From the NCBI RefSeq assembly GCF_000424305.1, contig NZ_AUJQ01000008.1:62001-126000 (forward strand): a stretch of DNA of 64,000 bases, in the 5' to 3' direction. The position numbers and the translations under genes are program-made. The notes under the pieces are model-generated. The model had not been told where the DNA came from and did no database searches. It saw only the letters and a program-made list of their open reading frames with translations. Shown in pieces: positions 26,310 to 36,163 of the stretch. Each line of letters begins with the position of its first letter. The stretch's first letter is position 1. This DNA is from Pseudobutyrivibrio ruminis AD2017. GTDB lineage: Bacteria; Bacillota; Clostridia; Lachnospirales; Lachnospiraceae.

Positions 26310-26556
26310 ACCATTTTTTCTTCGGGCAGCGGGATACTTTGGCTGTGGCGCGAAGCTCTACGTAGCAGCCGCATGCCATGCAGGTGCCTTCGTTTAGTTT
26401 ATCGCAGGACTTGCATATATCCAGGCGGCTTTCATATTCTTCATCGCTAACTATATCTTCTGCCTTTAAAGCCGCCTTGTATTTTTCTATCATAGATGTG
26501 TCTGCATCTATCATATCTCTTAGCAGACATCTGGTACAAACTCGATTATTAATCAT
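26308..26556 (-). CDS. Small cysteine-rich protein, DUF6171 type
   Basis: An 82-residue protein with paired cysteines CTRC near the start, then CKSC and CMACGC, ending in a basic KVSRCPKKKW. This is the layout of the DUF6171 family, likely zinc-binding, of unknown role and frequent in Lachnospiraceae. The ATG at 26556 is preferred because it overlaps the stop of the GH43 gene (ATGATTAA) and begins at the conserved region. An upstream ATG at 26577 is possible. Confidence 0.75.
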   Translation of the reverse strand: MINNRVCTRCLLRDMIDADTSMIEKYKAALKAEDIVSDEEYESRLDICKSCDKLNEGTCMACGCYVELRATAKVSRCPKKKW

Positions 26557-27496
26557 AACTAAATACTGGTTTTCCATCCTGCCACTTAAACTTCATAAGC
26601 ATTGTATGGCGATTAGGATTGTAAAGTGGGTCTCCTACTATTTCTGTTTCTGTTCTGGCATGGTAAACAAGAATATCGTTACCATCCTCATCTACAGTAA
26701 ATGAATTATGGCCTGGTCCATATACAACATGCTCTTTAGAAGACTTAAGTACTGGATAGCGTTCCTTTTTCCATGATAATGGATCAAGTAAATCGCTGTC
26801 TTCATCTGCTGTAAGCATACCCATGCAATAATTCACACCTGTATCGCTGGCTGAATATGTCATAAAGATTTTGCCATTACGCTTTATTACTGATGGACCT
26901 TCATTTACCCAAAAACCATGACGCTCCCAGTCATAATCAGGAGTTGTAAGTAATACCTGATCTGTTTCAAGGGTGTAGCCGTTCTTCATGCGGGCAATGT
27001 AAAGATTAGAAATCTGCTTACCTACACCAGTCTTCTCTGCCCAAATGTAATACCAATTTCCATGATTTTCAAAAACTGTAGCATCAAGTGAAAATGACTC
27101 AAATGAGAACTCATCTGTTTCTGCTCTAGTCATTTTACCTTTTTCAATCCATGGGTCACGCATTGGGTCGTCGCCCTGACATTCTAATACGTATGGACGA
27201 ATCTTCCAGATATCCTCCATCTCGCCGCCAGCATAATAAATATACCATTTTCCAAAAAGGAAATGAAGCTCTGGAGCCCAGATGTGCTTAGACATTGGGC
27301 CAGATTCATGCTTATGCCAGATTTCAACTTCCTTTGCTTCCTTTAAACCTTCAAGTGTTCCGCTGCATCTTAAAACAATTTTGTCGTATTCTGGTACTGA
27401 AGCTGTAAAGTAATATTTACCATTTGTATGTTTGTAAACATATGGATCTGCGCGCTGCAAAATCCAAGGTTTGTTGTATTCAAAAAATTTGTCCAT
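26549..27496 (-). CDS. Intracellular GH43 arabinofuranosidase
   Basis: A 315-residue single-domain GH43 glycosidase without a signal peptide. The catalytic acids are Asp17 in QRADPYV (general base), Asp138 in SLDATVF (pKa modulator) and Glu199 in NEGPSV (general acid); HIWAPELH at 71-78 is also typical. It probably trims arabinose from imported arabinan fragments as an exo-enzyme, complementing GH51. It follows the lipoprotein GH43 by about 19 nt with a GGAG ribosome-binding site. Confidence 0.92.
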   Translation of the reverse strand: MDKFFEYNKPWILQRADPYVYKHTNGKYYFTASVPEYDKIVLRCSGTLEGLKEAKEVEIWHKHESGPMSKHIWAPELHFLFGKWYIYYAGGEMEDIWKIRPYVLECQGDDPMRDPWIEKGKMTRAETDEFSFESFSLDATVFENHGNWYYIWAEKTGVGKQISNLYIARMKNGYTLETDQVLLTTPDYDWERHGFWVNEGPSVIKRNGKIFMTYSASDTGVNYCMGMLTADEDSDLLDPLSWKKERYPVLKSSKEHVVYGPGHNSFTVDEDGNDILVYHARTETEIVGDPLYNPNRHTMLMKFKWQDGKPVFSYD

Positions 27497-27515
27497 TTTA
27501 ATTATTTTTCTCCTT

Positions 27516-29042
27516 CTATTCGTATTTTACTCCCCAAACAGATTCATTGCCGCCTACTGCTGAGAATGTGAACACATCTGTGCCAGCTTCATCCTTCATC
27601 TTGCAGAAGACTCCACTATAATCTTTGTCGGAAAGTGAAATATGCATGTAGTAGGTATTGTCCTTCATAGTCCAGGTTCCTGATACCTCTTCTCCTTCCA
27701 CCGAACCATCTGCATTTAAATAGATGATTCTTGGATTTGCAATTTCATTAGAGATATCTGTACCTTGGTTGATAAAGTAGTATCTTCCTACCACATCATC
27801 CTTGCTATAGCCTGAATCAGAAACAGTCTCCCCCTGTGTCTGATATGGTAAATCGCAAGGCCAGCCTTCTTCATTCATTAGCATCTGATGAACTCTTGGA
27901 GAATGATTCTCTGTACCATCATTAAATCTAGTGTGATAAACTACATACATTTTGCCATCGTCATCTATAAAAGCTGAATTATGACCGGTTGCCATGTATG
28001 CTTTATCCAAGCTAGGAAGCTTGTAGTTACCTGAAAGCTTTAGTCCAAAGTTTTGGTGCATGGCACTCTTAGTAGGGTAAGAGCCATTCATATCTACATA
28101 TTCTCCATCCACTGTCTTTGAACGGAATACTCTGATTTGGTATCCACCATTGCTGGTAAGACCGCCGTAGGAAACAAACAGATAATAGTAATCTGTTGCC
28201 TCGTCATACATAATGTAAGGTCCTTCTATAGAAATATGACCGCCACCTAAAAGCTTCTTTCCAAAGTAGGCATCCACATTGTTCGCTTCATCAGCTTTAG
28301 GATGTATTACAAGACCAGTTGTAGGGTCAATCTCTAACAGATAAATACCGCCTGACCATGAGCCGTAAACCATCCACATCCTATCATCCTTGTCATAGAA
28401 CACTGTTGGGTCAATGGCGTTTGGGTAATCCTCATAGTTATAGGCGCCACCCTTAATGTAATGCTTTTTCACATAATCGGTTTCTACGTAATCTAGCACA
28501 TCTGTTGATTCAACATTCTTGCTGGTAAAGCCTGAATAGATAAGTGAGCCCTGCCATTCAAATGGTCCCTCTGGCGAAGTGCTTGTACCAAAGCAAAGAT
28601 TAGATGCATTAAAGGTGCTAGAGCAACAATAATACATGTAATAAAGCTTTGTTGTTTTGTTGTAGATAACATCTGGTGCCCATACATGGGTTCCACCATC
28701 ATCTGTCTTAATAATACTGTCCTTCGAACCTGCAAAATTAAATGCATCGTCAGCCACATCATAAATCTGACCATAAACAGGATTTGTTTTCCTATATCCA
28801 TCTGCAATGGTCTCCCAATTAAGTAAATCGGTACTCTTAGCAGCTGTCATGTGAGAACCGTATATGTAATATGTTCCGTCTACTTCTAATATGGATGGAT
28901 CATGGACAGAAACGCCCGAAGATACGTCGCCTGTGGCGATGCCATCATAGCTAACTGTGAAATTTTTGTTTTCAGAACCTGAGCATGCCACAAGACTTCC
29001 CATCATAGAAACTAACAGAACACATGAAACAAATTTCTTCAT
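27516..29042 (-). CDS. Lipoprotein GH43 arabinan-active enzyme (endo-arabinanase-like)
   Basis: A 508-residue surface lipoprotein: the signal sequence ends LVAC with Cys20 lipidated. The GH43 propeller has Asp48 in SVHDPSI, an Asp in NAIDPTVFY and a Glu in SIEGPYIMY, with HVWAPDV between. A small beta C-terminal domain follows (about 380-508, starting near GRYYFINQGTD), the arrangement of two-domain arabinan endo-1,5-alpha-arabinanases. It would cut arabinan outside the cell to feed the ABC importer. The ATG at 29042 is chosen for the GGAGGAAGAA ribosome-binding site and signal peptide. Confidence 0.9.
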   Translation of the reverse strand: MKKFVSCVLLVSMMGSLVACSGSENKNFTVSYDGIATGDVSSGVSVHDPSILEVDGTYYIYGSHMTAAKSTDLLNWETIADGYRKTNPVYGQIYDVADDAFNFAGSKDSIIKTDDGGTHVWAPDVIYNKTTKLYYMYYCCSSTFNASNLCFGTSTSPEGPFEWQGSLIYSGFTSKNVESTDVLDYVETDYVKKHYIKGGAYNYEDYPNAIDPTVFYDKDDRMWMVYGSWSGGIYLLEIDPTTGLVIHPKADEANNVDAYFGKKLLGGGHISIEGPYIMYDEATDYYYLFVSYGGLTSNGGYQIRVFRSKTVDGEYVDMNGSYPTKSAMHQNFGLKLSGNYKLPSLDKAYMATGHNSAFIDDDGKMYVVYHTRFNDGTENHSPRVHQMLMNEEGWPCDLPYQTQGETVSDSGYSKDDVVGRYYFINQGTDISNEIANPRIIYLNADGSVEGEEVSGTWTMKDNTYYMHISLSDKDYSGVFCKMKDEAGTDVFTFSAVGGNESVWGVKYE

Positions 29043-29210
29043 GCTTCTTTCTTCCTCCATTTTGTCTTATTGCCTAAGCATCAAGCCCCTAATATATGCT
29101 TAAGCCTTTTGGTCGAAATATAACCTACCAAAAGTCTAAAAATAATATATCAGATTTGTTTTAGATATACAATAATTATTTCAGTATTATTTAAAATAAA
29201 TGTAAGGCAT

Positions 29211-29243
29211 AAAAAAAGAGCTCTGCGGTAACCGCAAAGCTCT
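29211..29243 (-). terminator. Terminator of the CoA-transferase gene
   Basis: AGAGCTTTGCGGT and ACCGCAGAGCTCT form a 13-bp stem followed by seven T on the minus strand. Confidence 0.95.
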
Positions 29244-29262
29244 AAACATGTTTATATTAAGA

Positions 29263-30603
29263 TTATTTATTAGATCTTCTCCAGATGTGCATCTTCTCAG
29301 CCTCAGCAATAAGCTCATCTCTGAAATCAGGATGTGCAATGCTAATAATCTTTTCTGCACGCTCCCAAGCTGAAAGACCCTTAAGGCAAACCTTACCATA
29401 TTCTGTAACAAGATAATGTGTGTTAGCACGTGTATCTGTAACAATAGAACCATCTGCAAGTGTAGGACGGATACGGCTCTTAACTGTGCCATCCTTTGTT
29501 GTGAATGTAGATGAAAGACATACAAAGCTCTTACCACCGTTTGAAAGATAAGCGCCAAGTACGAAGTCAAGCTGTCCGCCTGCACCAGAAATGTGCTTTG
29601 TTCCAGCTGACTCAGCATTAATCTGACCATATAAATCTACATCAACGGCGTTGTTGATAGAGATGAAGTTATCAAGTGCTGAAATCTGACGGATATCGTT
29701 AGTGTAATCAACAGGTGCGCTCATAAGCTCTGGGTTCTCATCCATGTAATCGTACATCTTCTTTGTACCAGCACCGAAAGCGTATGTCTGACGGAATCTG
29801 TCGATGTTCTTCTTAGAACCGTTAATCTTACCAGCCTTTGCAATATCTACGAATGCATCAACGTACATTTCTGTATGAACACCAAGATCCTTAAGGTCTG
29901 AATCAGCAATCATAGCGCCTACTGTGTTAGGCATACCACCGATACCAAGCTGTAAGCATGCACCGTTTGGAATCTCCTCAACGATAAGCTTAGCAACAGC
30001 CTTATCTACATCTGTAGGAGTGCTTGCACCACCCATCTCTGAGATAGCTGGGTTGCTGCCTTCTACAATTGCATCAACCCTTGAAATGTGGATGCCTTCC
30101 TCAAAACCGCCAAGGCAACGTGGCATGTTCTCGTTAACTTCTACGATGATGTGCTTAGACTTTTCAACTGCAGCCATAAGATGTGATGCGTTAGGACCAA
30201 AGTTGAAATATCCATGATTATCCATTGTTGTTGTCTGAATCATAAGAACATCGTTTGGCTCGATGTGCTCACGATAGTATCTTGGAAGCTCAGAATATCT
30301 GATAGGTGCATAGTATGAGCAGCCTCTTGCAATAAGCTTACGCTCGATACCACCCATGTGCCATGAGTTCCAGCAGAAATGCTCGCCTGCATCTTCTCTT
30401 TCGAAGATAGCTGGAAGCTTCATTAAAATACCACCACGAACCTTAACATCACGTAACTCATCTGTACGTGCTGCAAGTGCCTTATCAAGTGCGTCTGGTG
30501 TACCTGTACACCAACCGTAATCTACCCAATCTCCGCTCTTTACTACCTTAACAGCCTCTTCAGCTGTTGTGAGCTTGCTTTTGTATTCAGCCTGAAAATC
30601 CAT
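29263..30603 (-). CDS. but: Butyryl-CoA:acetate CoA-transferase
   Basis: A 446-residue CoA-transferase of the acetyl-CoA hydrolase/transferase family. It catalyses the last step of butyrate formation in many Lachnospiraceae: butyryl-CoA plus acetate to butyrate plus acetyl-CoA. The CoA-thioester-forming glutamate is Glu245 in [52 protein letters not shown] and the C-terminal [20 protein letters not shown] all match what is known of the Roseburia/Butyrivibrio enzyme. It is a single gene with its own terminator. Confidence 0.93.
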   Translation of the reverse strand: MDFQAEYKSKLTTAEEAVKVVKSGDWVDYGWCTGTPDALDKALAARTDELRDVKVRGGILMKLPAIFEREDAGEHFCWNSWHMGGIERKLIARGCSYYAPIRYSELPRYYREHIEPNDVLMIQTTTMDNHGYFNFGPNASHLMAAVEKSKHIIVEVNENMPRCLGGFEEGIHISRVDAIVEGSNPAISEMGGASTPTDVDKAVAKLIVEEIPNGACLQLGIGGMPNTVGAMIADSDLKDLGVHTEMYVDAFVDIAKAGKINGSKKNIDRFRQTYAFGAGTKKMYDYMDENPELMSAPVDYTNDIRQISALDNFISINNAVDVDLYGQINAESAGTKHISGAGGQLDFVLGAYLSNGGKSFVCLSSTFTTKDGTVKSRIRPTLADGSIVTDTRANTHYLVTEYGKVCLKGLSAWERAEKIISIAHPDFRDELIAEAEKMHIWRRSNK

Positions 30604-30716
30604 AATAAACCTCCGCTCGTTAAAAAATTATCAATTTATTATATTTTATCACTTTACACCTCCCACTTCAATATTAGTGGTATAATAAAGATAGAATTTC
30701 ATCAGGAGGTAAGACT

Positions 30717-31172
30717 ATGGCTAAACAAGAAATTGAAGTTGCTGGTGCACCAAAACAGGTTACCATTACCCCTTTTGAGCATCACACAAAATATCATGAA
30801 ACAGATTTACAGGGTGTTATTCACACATCTAATTATCTTAATTGGATAGAAGACGCCAGAATGAATTTGATGGAGCAGATGGGTCTTTCATTTAAACAGA
30901 TGTTAGACATGGAGATTAGTTCTCCAATGATTTCCCACTCCATAGAATACAGAAGTGAAGTTAAATTTGACGAAACTGTTGTGGTAGAAACAAAGCTTTT
31001 GTCCTATGATGGGCATGAAATGGAGGTTACCTATCGTATTTACGATAAAGCTACTGGAGAAGACAGGGCCGTAGCAAAAACCACCCATTGCTTCGTAGAT
31101 AGAAGTGGTATACCGATTTCTATGAAGCGTGCTTATCCAGAGCTGGATACGAAGTTCTTTGAATTTAAATAA
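30717..31172 (+). CDS. YbgC/FadM-type acyl-CoA thioesterase
   Basis: A 151-residue hotdog-fold thioesterase that would hydrolyse acyl-CoA or acyl-ACP. The family motif with the catalytic Asp reads TKYHETDLQGVIHTSNYLNWIEDAR (about residues 24-48). It is transcribed divergently from the CoA-transferase. A TATAAT box at about 30681-30686 and a CAGGAGG ribosome-binding site precede it. Neighbourhood suggests a role in CoA-ester balance, but no direct link is shown. Confidence 0.9.
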   Translation: MAKQEIEVAGAPKQVTITPFEHHTKYHETDLQGVIHTSNYLNWIEDARMNLMEQMGLSFKQMLDMEISSPMISHSIEYRSEVKFDETVVVETKLLSYDGHEMEVTYRIYDKATGEDRAVAKTTHCFVDRSGIPISMKRAYPELDTKFFEFK

Positions 31173-31176
31173 AAAA

Positions 31177-31248
31177 CGGATGAGGTGCTTTTTATACACA
31201 CCTCATCCGGCCTTTGGCCACCTTCCCCTCAAGGGGAAGGCTTTTTTA
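31177..31248 (+). terminator. Double hairpin terminator behind the thioesterase (repeat-family member)
   Basis: An 11-bp hairpin (CGGATGAGGTG against CACCTCATCCG, 31177-31209) is followed by GGCC-TTT-GGCC and a second stem CCTTCCCC against GGGGAAGG (31221-31240) with a T6 run. The second half belongs to the dispersed repeat family also seen at 42320, 45901, 46670 and 57635. Confidence 0.85.
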
Positions 31249-31485
31249 TTGTTTCGCTCCGATTTCCATCAAAAGGTTGATGAGTTCAATATCCGATTCC
31301 TGGACACGAAGGTTTGTCTCGATTTTTTCACCAGTTGGGTCGGTAACTGCGATTTCGATGATTGACCCTGGTGTCATTGCCTTTGTGCGGGCTGCACCAA
31401 AGAATGGTAACAGCTTTGGATGATTTTGATTAAACTTTGCTGCTGCACCTCTTACTCTTAATAAATCTGCTGGATTAAATGCCAT
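31246..31485 (-). CDS. Small uncharacterised protein (79 aa)
   Basis: A 79-residue soluble protein (MAFNPADLLRVRGAAAKFNQNHPKL at the start). It lies 15 nt behind the hybrid kinase gene with an AGGAG ribosome-binding site, so it is probably in its operon. The order of an N-terminal helix and a beta-rich middle (GSIIEIAVTDPTGEKIETNLRV) suggests a small regulatory fold, but no family is recognised. Confidence 0.7.
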   Translation of the reverse strand: MAFNPADLLRVRGAAAKFNQNHPKLLPFFGAARTKAMTPGSIIEIAVTDPTGEKIETNLRVQESDIELINLLMEIGAKQ

Positions 31486-31500
31486 AATTCTATTCTCCTA

Positions 31501-33837
31501 CTACAATATATATTTACGCAGTAGCCTACGAAGCTCCTCTTCCTTAATTGGCTTTTCAATGTAATCATCAAAGCCTAAGCGCTCATACTCTTCCTTGGCG
31601 CCAACTACTGCATTAGCCGTTTGCATGATAAGAGGTGTGTCTTTGTTAGGATTGTCCTCAAGAGAATCTAAAATCTCCTTTAGATCCACACCATCCATGC
31701 CAGGCATCAAATGGTCAATGAATATAATATCATATTTTTCATCTTTTATCTTCCCAATCGCTTCAAGTCCACTGATAGCTGTATCTACAGTAATATCTGT
31801 GTTGCTTAGTAGCATAGAAAATACTCGAAGGTTGATGGCCACATCATCTACAACAAGAATCTTTCCAATCAAATCGAAGATTTCATGTCTATCAGCTATA
31901 CGTCTATCACCGTTAGGTCCCATAGAGAAAATGCCGCATGGCTCGATAGAACGGATTTCCTGTGGAACAACAACAGTAAAGGTTGTACCCTTTCCAAGCT
32001 CAGATTCTACTGAAATGGAACCATCCATCAGTTCAACAAGCTGTTTTGTAATGGTAAGTCCCAAGCCTGTTCCTTCTATTCTTTTGTGCTGGAATTCCCC
32101 AACACGTTTGAAGGAATCAAAAAGATATGGGATGTTTTCTTTGGCAACACCAATACCTGTATCGCTAACCTGTACAATAAGAAGAAGTCTTCCTTCAAAA
32201 ATCTTTCCCTTAACAGATAAAGTGATTCTACCCTCTGGCGTGTACTTTACTGCATTGGTCAACAGATTTGTGATAACTTGGATAAGACGTTCCTTATCTC
32301 CTCGAAGTACTGATGGCAAAACATCGCTCATATCAACCTCGAAAGCAAGCCTGCTGGCTTTTGCTCTTGGTCTTACCAAAGCGTAGCACTCTCTTACCAT
32401 ATCGATAAGTTCGTAATCCTCGTTAACTATTTCTATTTTGCCTGCATTAACCTTTGCAAGATCCAATACCTCATTAACAATACTTAAAAGATAATTTCCT
32501 GCACTATTAACATCTCTGGCGTACTCAAGGATATTTTCTTCCTTGCTCTCTCTAAGTATCATCTTATTCATACCCATGATAGCATTTATAGGAGTACGCA
32601 TCTCATGCGACATTCTACTTAAAAATGCGGTACTAGCTTCCTGTGCCTGAACTGCCACATAAATATCTCGTTCCATGTTTCTTACATTGTGAAATGCTCT
32701 AATATAAGACATCACAATCATAAACAAAAGTCCCAACAGAATAATATTTCTATCGATTGTTGTTGGATGACTTCTGTAGGCATTTATTTGAATAATGCCA
32801 GCACCTACCGCTCCATATATACCAATCAATTCTGGCAAAAAGCCTTTTATGTAGCCCTGAATATAATCGCAAATGCTTGTTATTAGAAATATTCCTATAG
32901 ATAACAAAATTCCAATGAATGAAAAGATAAGAGTTTCACTCAAATCAGTGTTGTTAAATAGCTGTTGGATGATGCCAATGTATGCAACAAACAAAACCAA
33001 AACTTCAGATATCATGTAAAGAATTCTGTATCGGCATTCCTGCAATCTGTCAAAATACATAGACATCACAAGCGGAATCATTATTAAGCTGATATAGGTT
33101 AAATATGAAATAAGTGAAAAATTAGGTGCTATAAACTGGCGGGCAGGTGATTCTGCCAGAGCCCACAAACCTGCACACATACCTCCCCAACCTGCATAGA
33201 ACAAAGGCAATGTCTTATTGTAGGACAGTTTTACCATTGTACCTATGACAAAAGCGATAAAGCCCAAAAGCAAAAGCAATAAAGATAAGAATAAAGAAAG
33301 CTTTTCCTTTTCAAATGTATCATTTATTATTCCAAGCTGTGTTCCGATGCTTACTTTATCTAACACGCCCGTATAATTATTATTTCCTACAAACTCAATT
33401 CTAAGTGTTTTTCCTTCATCCGCCTTCTTAACAGGAACAAACATTAATGCTCCTGGACTGTTATTTCCAAAAAGTCTGGTTTCTTTAGTTGTATAAGAAT
33501 ATACAGGATTATCGTCTATATATGCGTATACATCCTGCTTTTCAGAACTGAATGTTACAAACAACCTATCTGCAAAAACATCTGATATTTCCTTTTGAAT
33601 TACTAATGTATCTTTTGATGTAAGCTGATATTCTCCTGGAAAATGGATATCTACTAAGCTACCATCTGGGGCAACCCTTTGCCAGCCTGTACTATAATCC
33701 CTTAAAGAAAAATCTGAGTATGTTCTTTCGTCTGGAAGCACATGCTCTCCTATGACCATAAGAGCTATAACAAATGCAAACAAAACCAGTCCGCATGTAA
33801 TAATAATCTGAAAGACAAATCTGTTCGTTTTCTCCAT
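31501..33837 (-). CDS. Hybrid sensor histidine kinase with 7TM sensor region
   Basis: A 778-residue membrane kinase. An N-terminal helix (about 8-28) and an extracellular beta domain (about 35-170) precede seven clustered helices (about 180-385), a 7TMR-DISM-like layout. The HisKA box has the phospho-accepting His411 in LSRMSHEMRTPINA. The HATPase has NLLTNAVKYTPEG, VSDTGIGV and GTGLGLTI. A receiver domain (about 657-778) carries the phosphorylated Asp708 in IIFIDHLMPGMDG. Phosphotransfer ends in its own receiver, so a further partner is expected elsewhere. The signal is unknown. Confidence 0.93.
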   Translation of the reverse strand: MEKTNRFVFQIIITCGLVLFAFVIALMVIGEHVLPDERTYSDFSLRDYSTGWQRVAPDGSLVDIHFPGEYQLTSKDTLVIQKEISDVFADRLFVTFSSEKQDVYAYIDDNPVYSYTTKETRLFGNNSPGALMFVPVKKADEGKTLRIEFVGNNNYTGVLDKVSIGTQLGIINDTFEKEKLSLFLSLLLLLLGFIAFVIGTMVKLSYNKTLPLFYAGWGGMCAGLWALAESPARQFIAPNFSLISYLTYISLIMIPLVMSMYFDRLQECRYRILYMISEVLVLFVAYIGIIQQLFNNTDLSETLIFSFIGILLSIGIFLITSICDYIQGYIKGFLPELIGIYGAVGAGIIQINAYRSHPTTIDRNIILLGLLFMIVMSYIRAFHNVRNMERDIYVAVQAQEASTAFLSRMSHEMRTPINAIMGMNKMILRESKEENILEYARDVNSAGNYLLSIVNEVLDLAKVNAGKIEIVNEDYELIDMVRECYALVRPRAKASRLAFEVDMSDVLPSVLRGDKERLIQVITNLLTNAVKYTPEGRITLSVKGKIFEGRLLLIVQVSDTGIGVAKENIPYLFDSFKRVGEFQHKRIEGTGLGLTITKQLVELMDGSISVESELGKGTTFTVVVPQEIRSIEPCGIFSMGPNGDRRIADRHEIFDLIGKILVVDDVAINLRVFSMLLSNTDITVDTAISGLEAIGKIKDEKYDIIFIDHLMPGMDGVDLKEILDSLEDNPNKDTPLIMQTANAVVGAKEEYERLGFDDYIEKPIKEEELRRLLRKYIL

Positions 33838-34005
33838 ATCTATTCCCCATTTCTAAACTTTAGATTTATTGTAATATTTCAGCACATCTAAAACAACATG
33901 TTACGAAAATTGTCACAGAATTTTAAACATTATAACTACTATTAAATGATATACTGAATTTGTATGAAGTATCGTTGAGCTTGACATGAAACCAGGAGGA
34001 AAGAT

Positions 34006-34953
34006 ATGGCTAGTTCAGAACAGATTGCAAGAGAATATTATGATACGGGAATGGAGCTTATTCATGCAAACAGCATAGAGCCTGCTATCGATAATCTAAA
34101 CATGGCGTTATCTATTTATGAGGAATTAGATGATAGCATTTCTTACATTTGGACCATACGTGGCTTAGCTATTGCCTATGGTATTCTTGAATACGATAGT
34201 AAAATGCTACACAAGTGCCTTTCTGCCCTTAACTACATTGACAAGAAAGGGGTTCAGGGCGCCAAGCATTTCTTTTATACTGCAATCTGCGATAGATATT
34301 TGATGCTGGGTGATTACGACAGCGCCATCAACTACGGTAAAATGGCTCTTCAAGATTTAGAAGATCATGGCAGTGAATTTCCTAACGAGCCTCATTCATT
34401 TATGGTTGCCTGTATGAACTTAGCTTACGCATATTTACACATTAACCGATTCACAGATGCTGAGGTTTTCTTGCATCGTGCAATGGAAATTGCAACTAAG
34501 AATGATTTGCATCACCATGACCTTAGTCTGTCTGTTTTGAATGCAAATCTTCATTATCGTATGGGCGATAATCAATATGTTTACGACCACATCGATGGAT
34601 TGGTTTCATTTATAAGAAATAATAGAATAACAATTCAGGATTACATTCAGGATTTAAAGCTTCTTATAGAAACATTCTGCGGAATGCATGAATATGAAAA
34701 GGCTGAGGCTGTTGCAATCAGCTTAGAGTCATCTGCTACAATATCGAATGATGTTCACATGAAGCTTAATGCCGCGCAGCTATACATGATGGTTTACAAG
34801 ATGAGTGGTGATACTGAAAAATATCACAATGCCTGTGTTAAGTTTGCTGAAGGCACTATTGCCGTTAAGGAATCAGAAGCTACTGAACATCTATTAGAGA
34901 TGGACACTGAAATCGCTTTGTCTATTGCCGATACACCAACAGATTTATTATAA
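34006..34953 (+). CDS. TPR-repeat protein
   Basis: A 315-residue all-helical protein with several tetratricopeptide-like repeats, for example EPAIDNLNMALSIYEELDD, DYDSAINYGKMALQDLEDHG and TDAEVFLHRAMEIATKND. There is no signal peptide or output domain, so it is a cytoplasmic scaffold. It is transcribed divergently from the hybrid kinase and followed 25 nt later by a membrane-anchored protein, probably one operon. GGAGG precedes the ATG. Confidence 0.8.
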   Translation: MASSEQIAREYYDTGMELIHANSIEPAIDNLNMALSIYEELDDSISYIWTIRGLAIAYGILEYDSKMLHKCLSALNYIDKKGVQGAKHFFYTAICDRYLMLGDYDSAINYGKMALQDLEDHGSEFPNEPHSFMVACMNLAYAYLHINRFTDAEVFLHRAMEIATKNDLHHHDLSLSVLNANLHYRMGDNQYVYDHIDGLVSFIRNNRITIQDYIQDLKLLIETFCGMHEYEKAEAVAISLESSATISNDVHMKLNAAQLYMMVYKMSGDTEKYHNACVKFAEGTIAVKESEATEHLLEMDTEIALSIADTPTDLL

Positions 34954-34978
34954 TCTCTTTTATGGAGAGTAATGAATC

Positions 34979-36163
34979 ATGAAGAAAAAACTTGGAATAA
35001 CATTAATCATTATTATTGCAGTGGCAATATTCATCAAGGCGGAGCTTGATTATAACCCTTCTGTCAGGGTACTTGCCTCTGTTATCAACTTCTCTGAGTC
35101 AACACTCAAAAGTGATGACTACTTAGCTTACAATATCGACCTAAAGGATTTATTCAGAAACTACACCAATGCCGATATTAGATATTCCGGAAGCGCTTAT
35201 ATTAAAAAGCTAAAGGGCTTCCCTTATTCTATCAGCGGCAGCATCAAGGGTGAACGTTCGCCTGAGCAAAAAAAGTTTTCTTGCAAATCTGATTTGGATG
35301 TACTGGTATTAAACGTAGGCAAGATGGATCTTTATGCTGAAGATAGCAATATATATCTTGTAGCCCCTATGCTTGGAGATGCTTCCTTTGGTTTTGATAC
35401 TGGCGAAAATCTATTTCTTAAAGCTCCAAATCTTAACAATGATATTAATAGAGAATGGTTCCACAGTAACAAAAAGAACATCTACAATTTTGTTAACAGC
35501 ATTGAAATCAACAAGACAGGCGAAACATATGTAGATGAAGATGGAACTGAGGCTGATGAATTTGCTATCACCATTCCACAGGGTGAAGGTGATTTCATCT
35601 GGCAGCTGCTTGGAATGGATGCACCTGACCACGACATTAAGAGCTTTATCTACTTAGATAAATTCAATCATACCAGAAAGCTTGTGTTTGACCTTTCATA
35701 TAAAACAAAGGGTGCCTACATTTCTATTTACGGCAAAAACTTAAGCACATTAGAATTATACAGCCCTCTTCCTGATAACGAAGAAGTAACTGCCACTATC
35801 AAACGTGATGGTAATTCTAATTACACCAACGCATATTTTGATAACATAACATACAAAACAACAGCTGGTGATACATTTACCGTAGACTGCGGAGTTCTTT
35901 TGAACTACATTGACGACGGCATCAAAATAGAAATGACCAATATTGATGTAGCAAAAAACGAAACTATCCTGGCCGAAGGATATGTTAAGGGTAAGATAAA
36001 AACTGTTGAAAATATGGGAGATGTATTTGAAAACGCCCATGCCGACCTAGATGATGTTACCATTATCGATTGGGACACAATAAAAAATGACACCGCCTCA
36101 TTTGTAGACGATGTCATTTCAAAAGCTCGTGATAATGTAGATGTTTTGGATTTATTCGATTAA
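34979..36163 (+). CDS. Membrane-anchored extracellular protein of unknown function
   Basis: A 394-residue protein with an N-terminal helix (residues 5-21) acting as signal anchor and a large beta-rich extracellular part (repeated strands such as RYSGSAYIKKLKG and GYVKGKIKTVENMGDV). It resembles secreted lipid- or polymer-binding beta proteins only in general composition; no family is recognised. It follows the TPR gene, and its stop codon abuts that of the convergent ohrR gene. Confidence 0.7.
   Translation: MKKKLGITLIIIIAVAIFIKAELDYNPSVRVLASVINFSESTLKSDDYLAYNIDLKDLFRNYTNADIRYSGSAYIKKLKGFPYSISGSIKGERSPEQKKFSCKSDLDVLVLNVGKMDLYAEDSNIYLVAPMLGDASFGFDTGENLFLKAPNLNNDINREWFHSNKKNIYNFVNSIEINKTGETYVDEDGTEADEFAITIPQGEGDFIWQLLGMDAPDHDIKSFIYLDKFNHTRKLVFDLSYKTKGAYISIYGKNLSTLELYSPLPDNEEVTATIKRDGNSNYTNAYFDNITYKTTAGDTFTVDCGVLLNYIDDGIKIEMTNIDVAKNETILAEGYVKGKIKTVENMGDVFENAHADLDDVTIIDWDTIKNDTASFVDDVISKARDNVDVLDLFD

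Noticed and set aside
31595-32386. Plus-strand 263-residue ORF opposite the hybrid kinase
   Set aside because: Low-complexity Ser/Pro composition, exactly antisense to the HisKA/HATPase region; the kinase frame is unmistakable.
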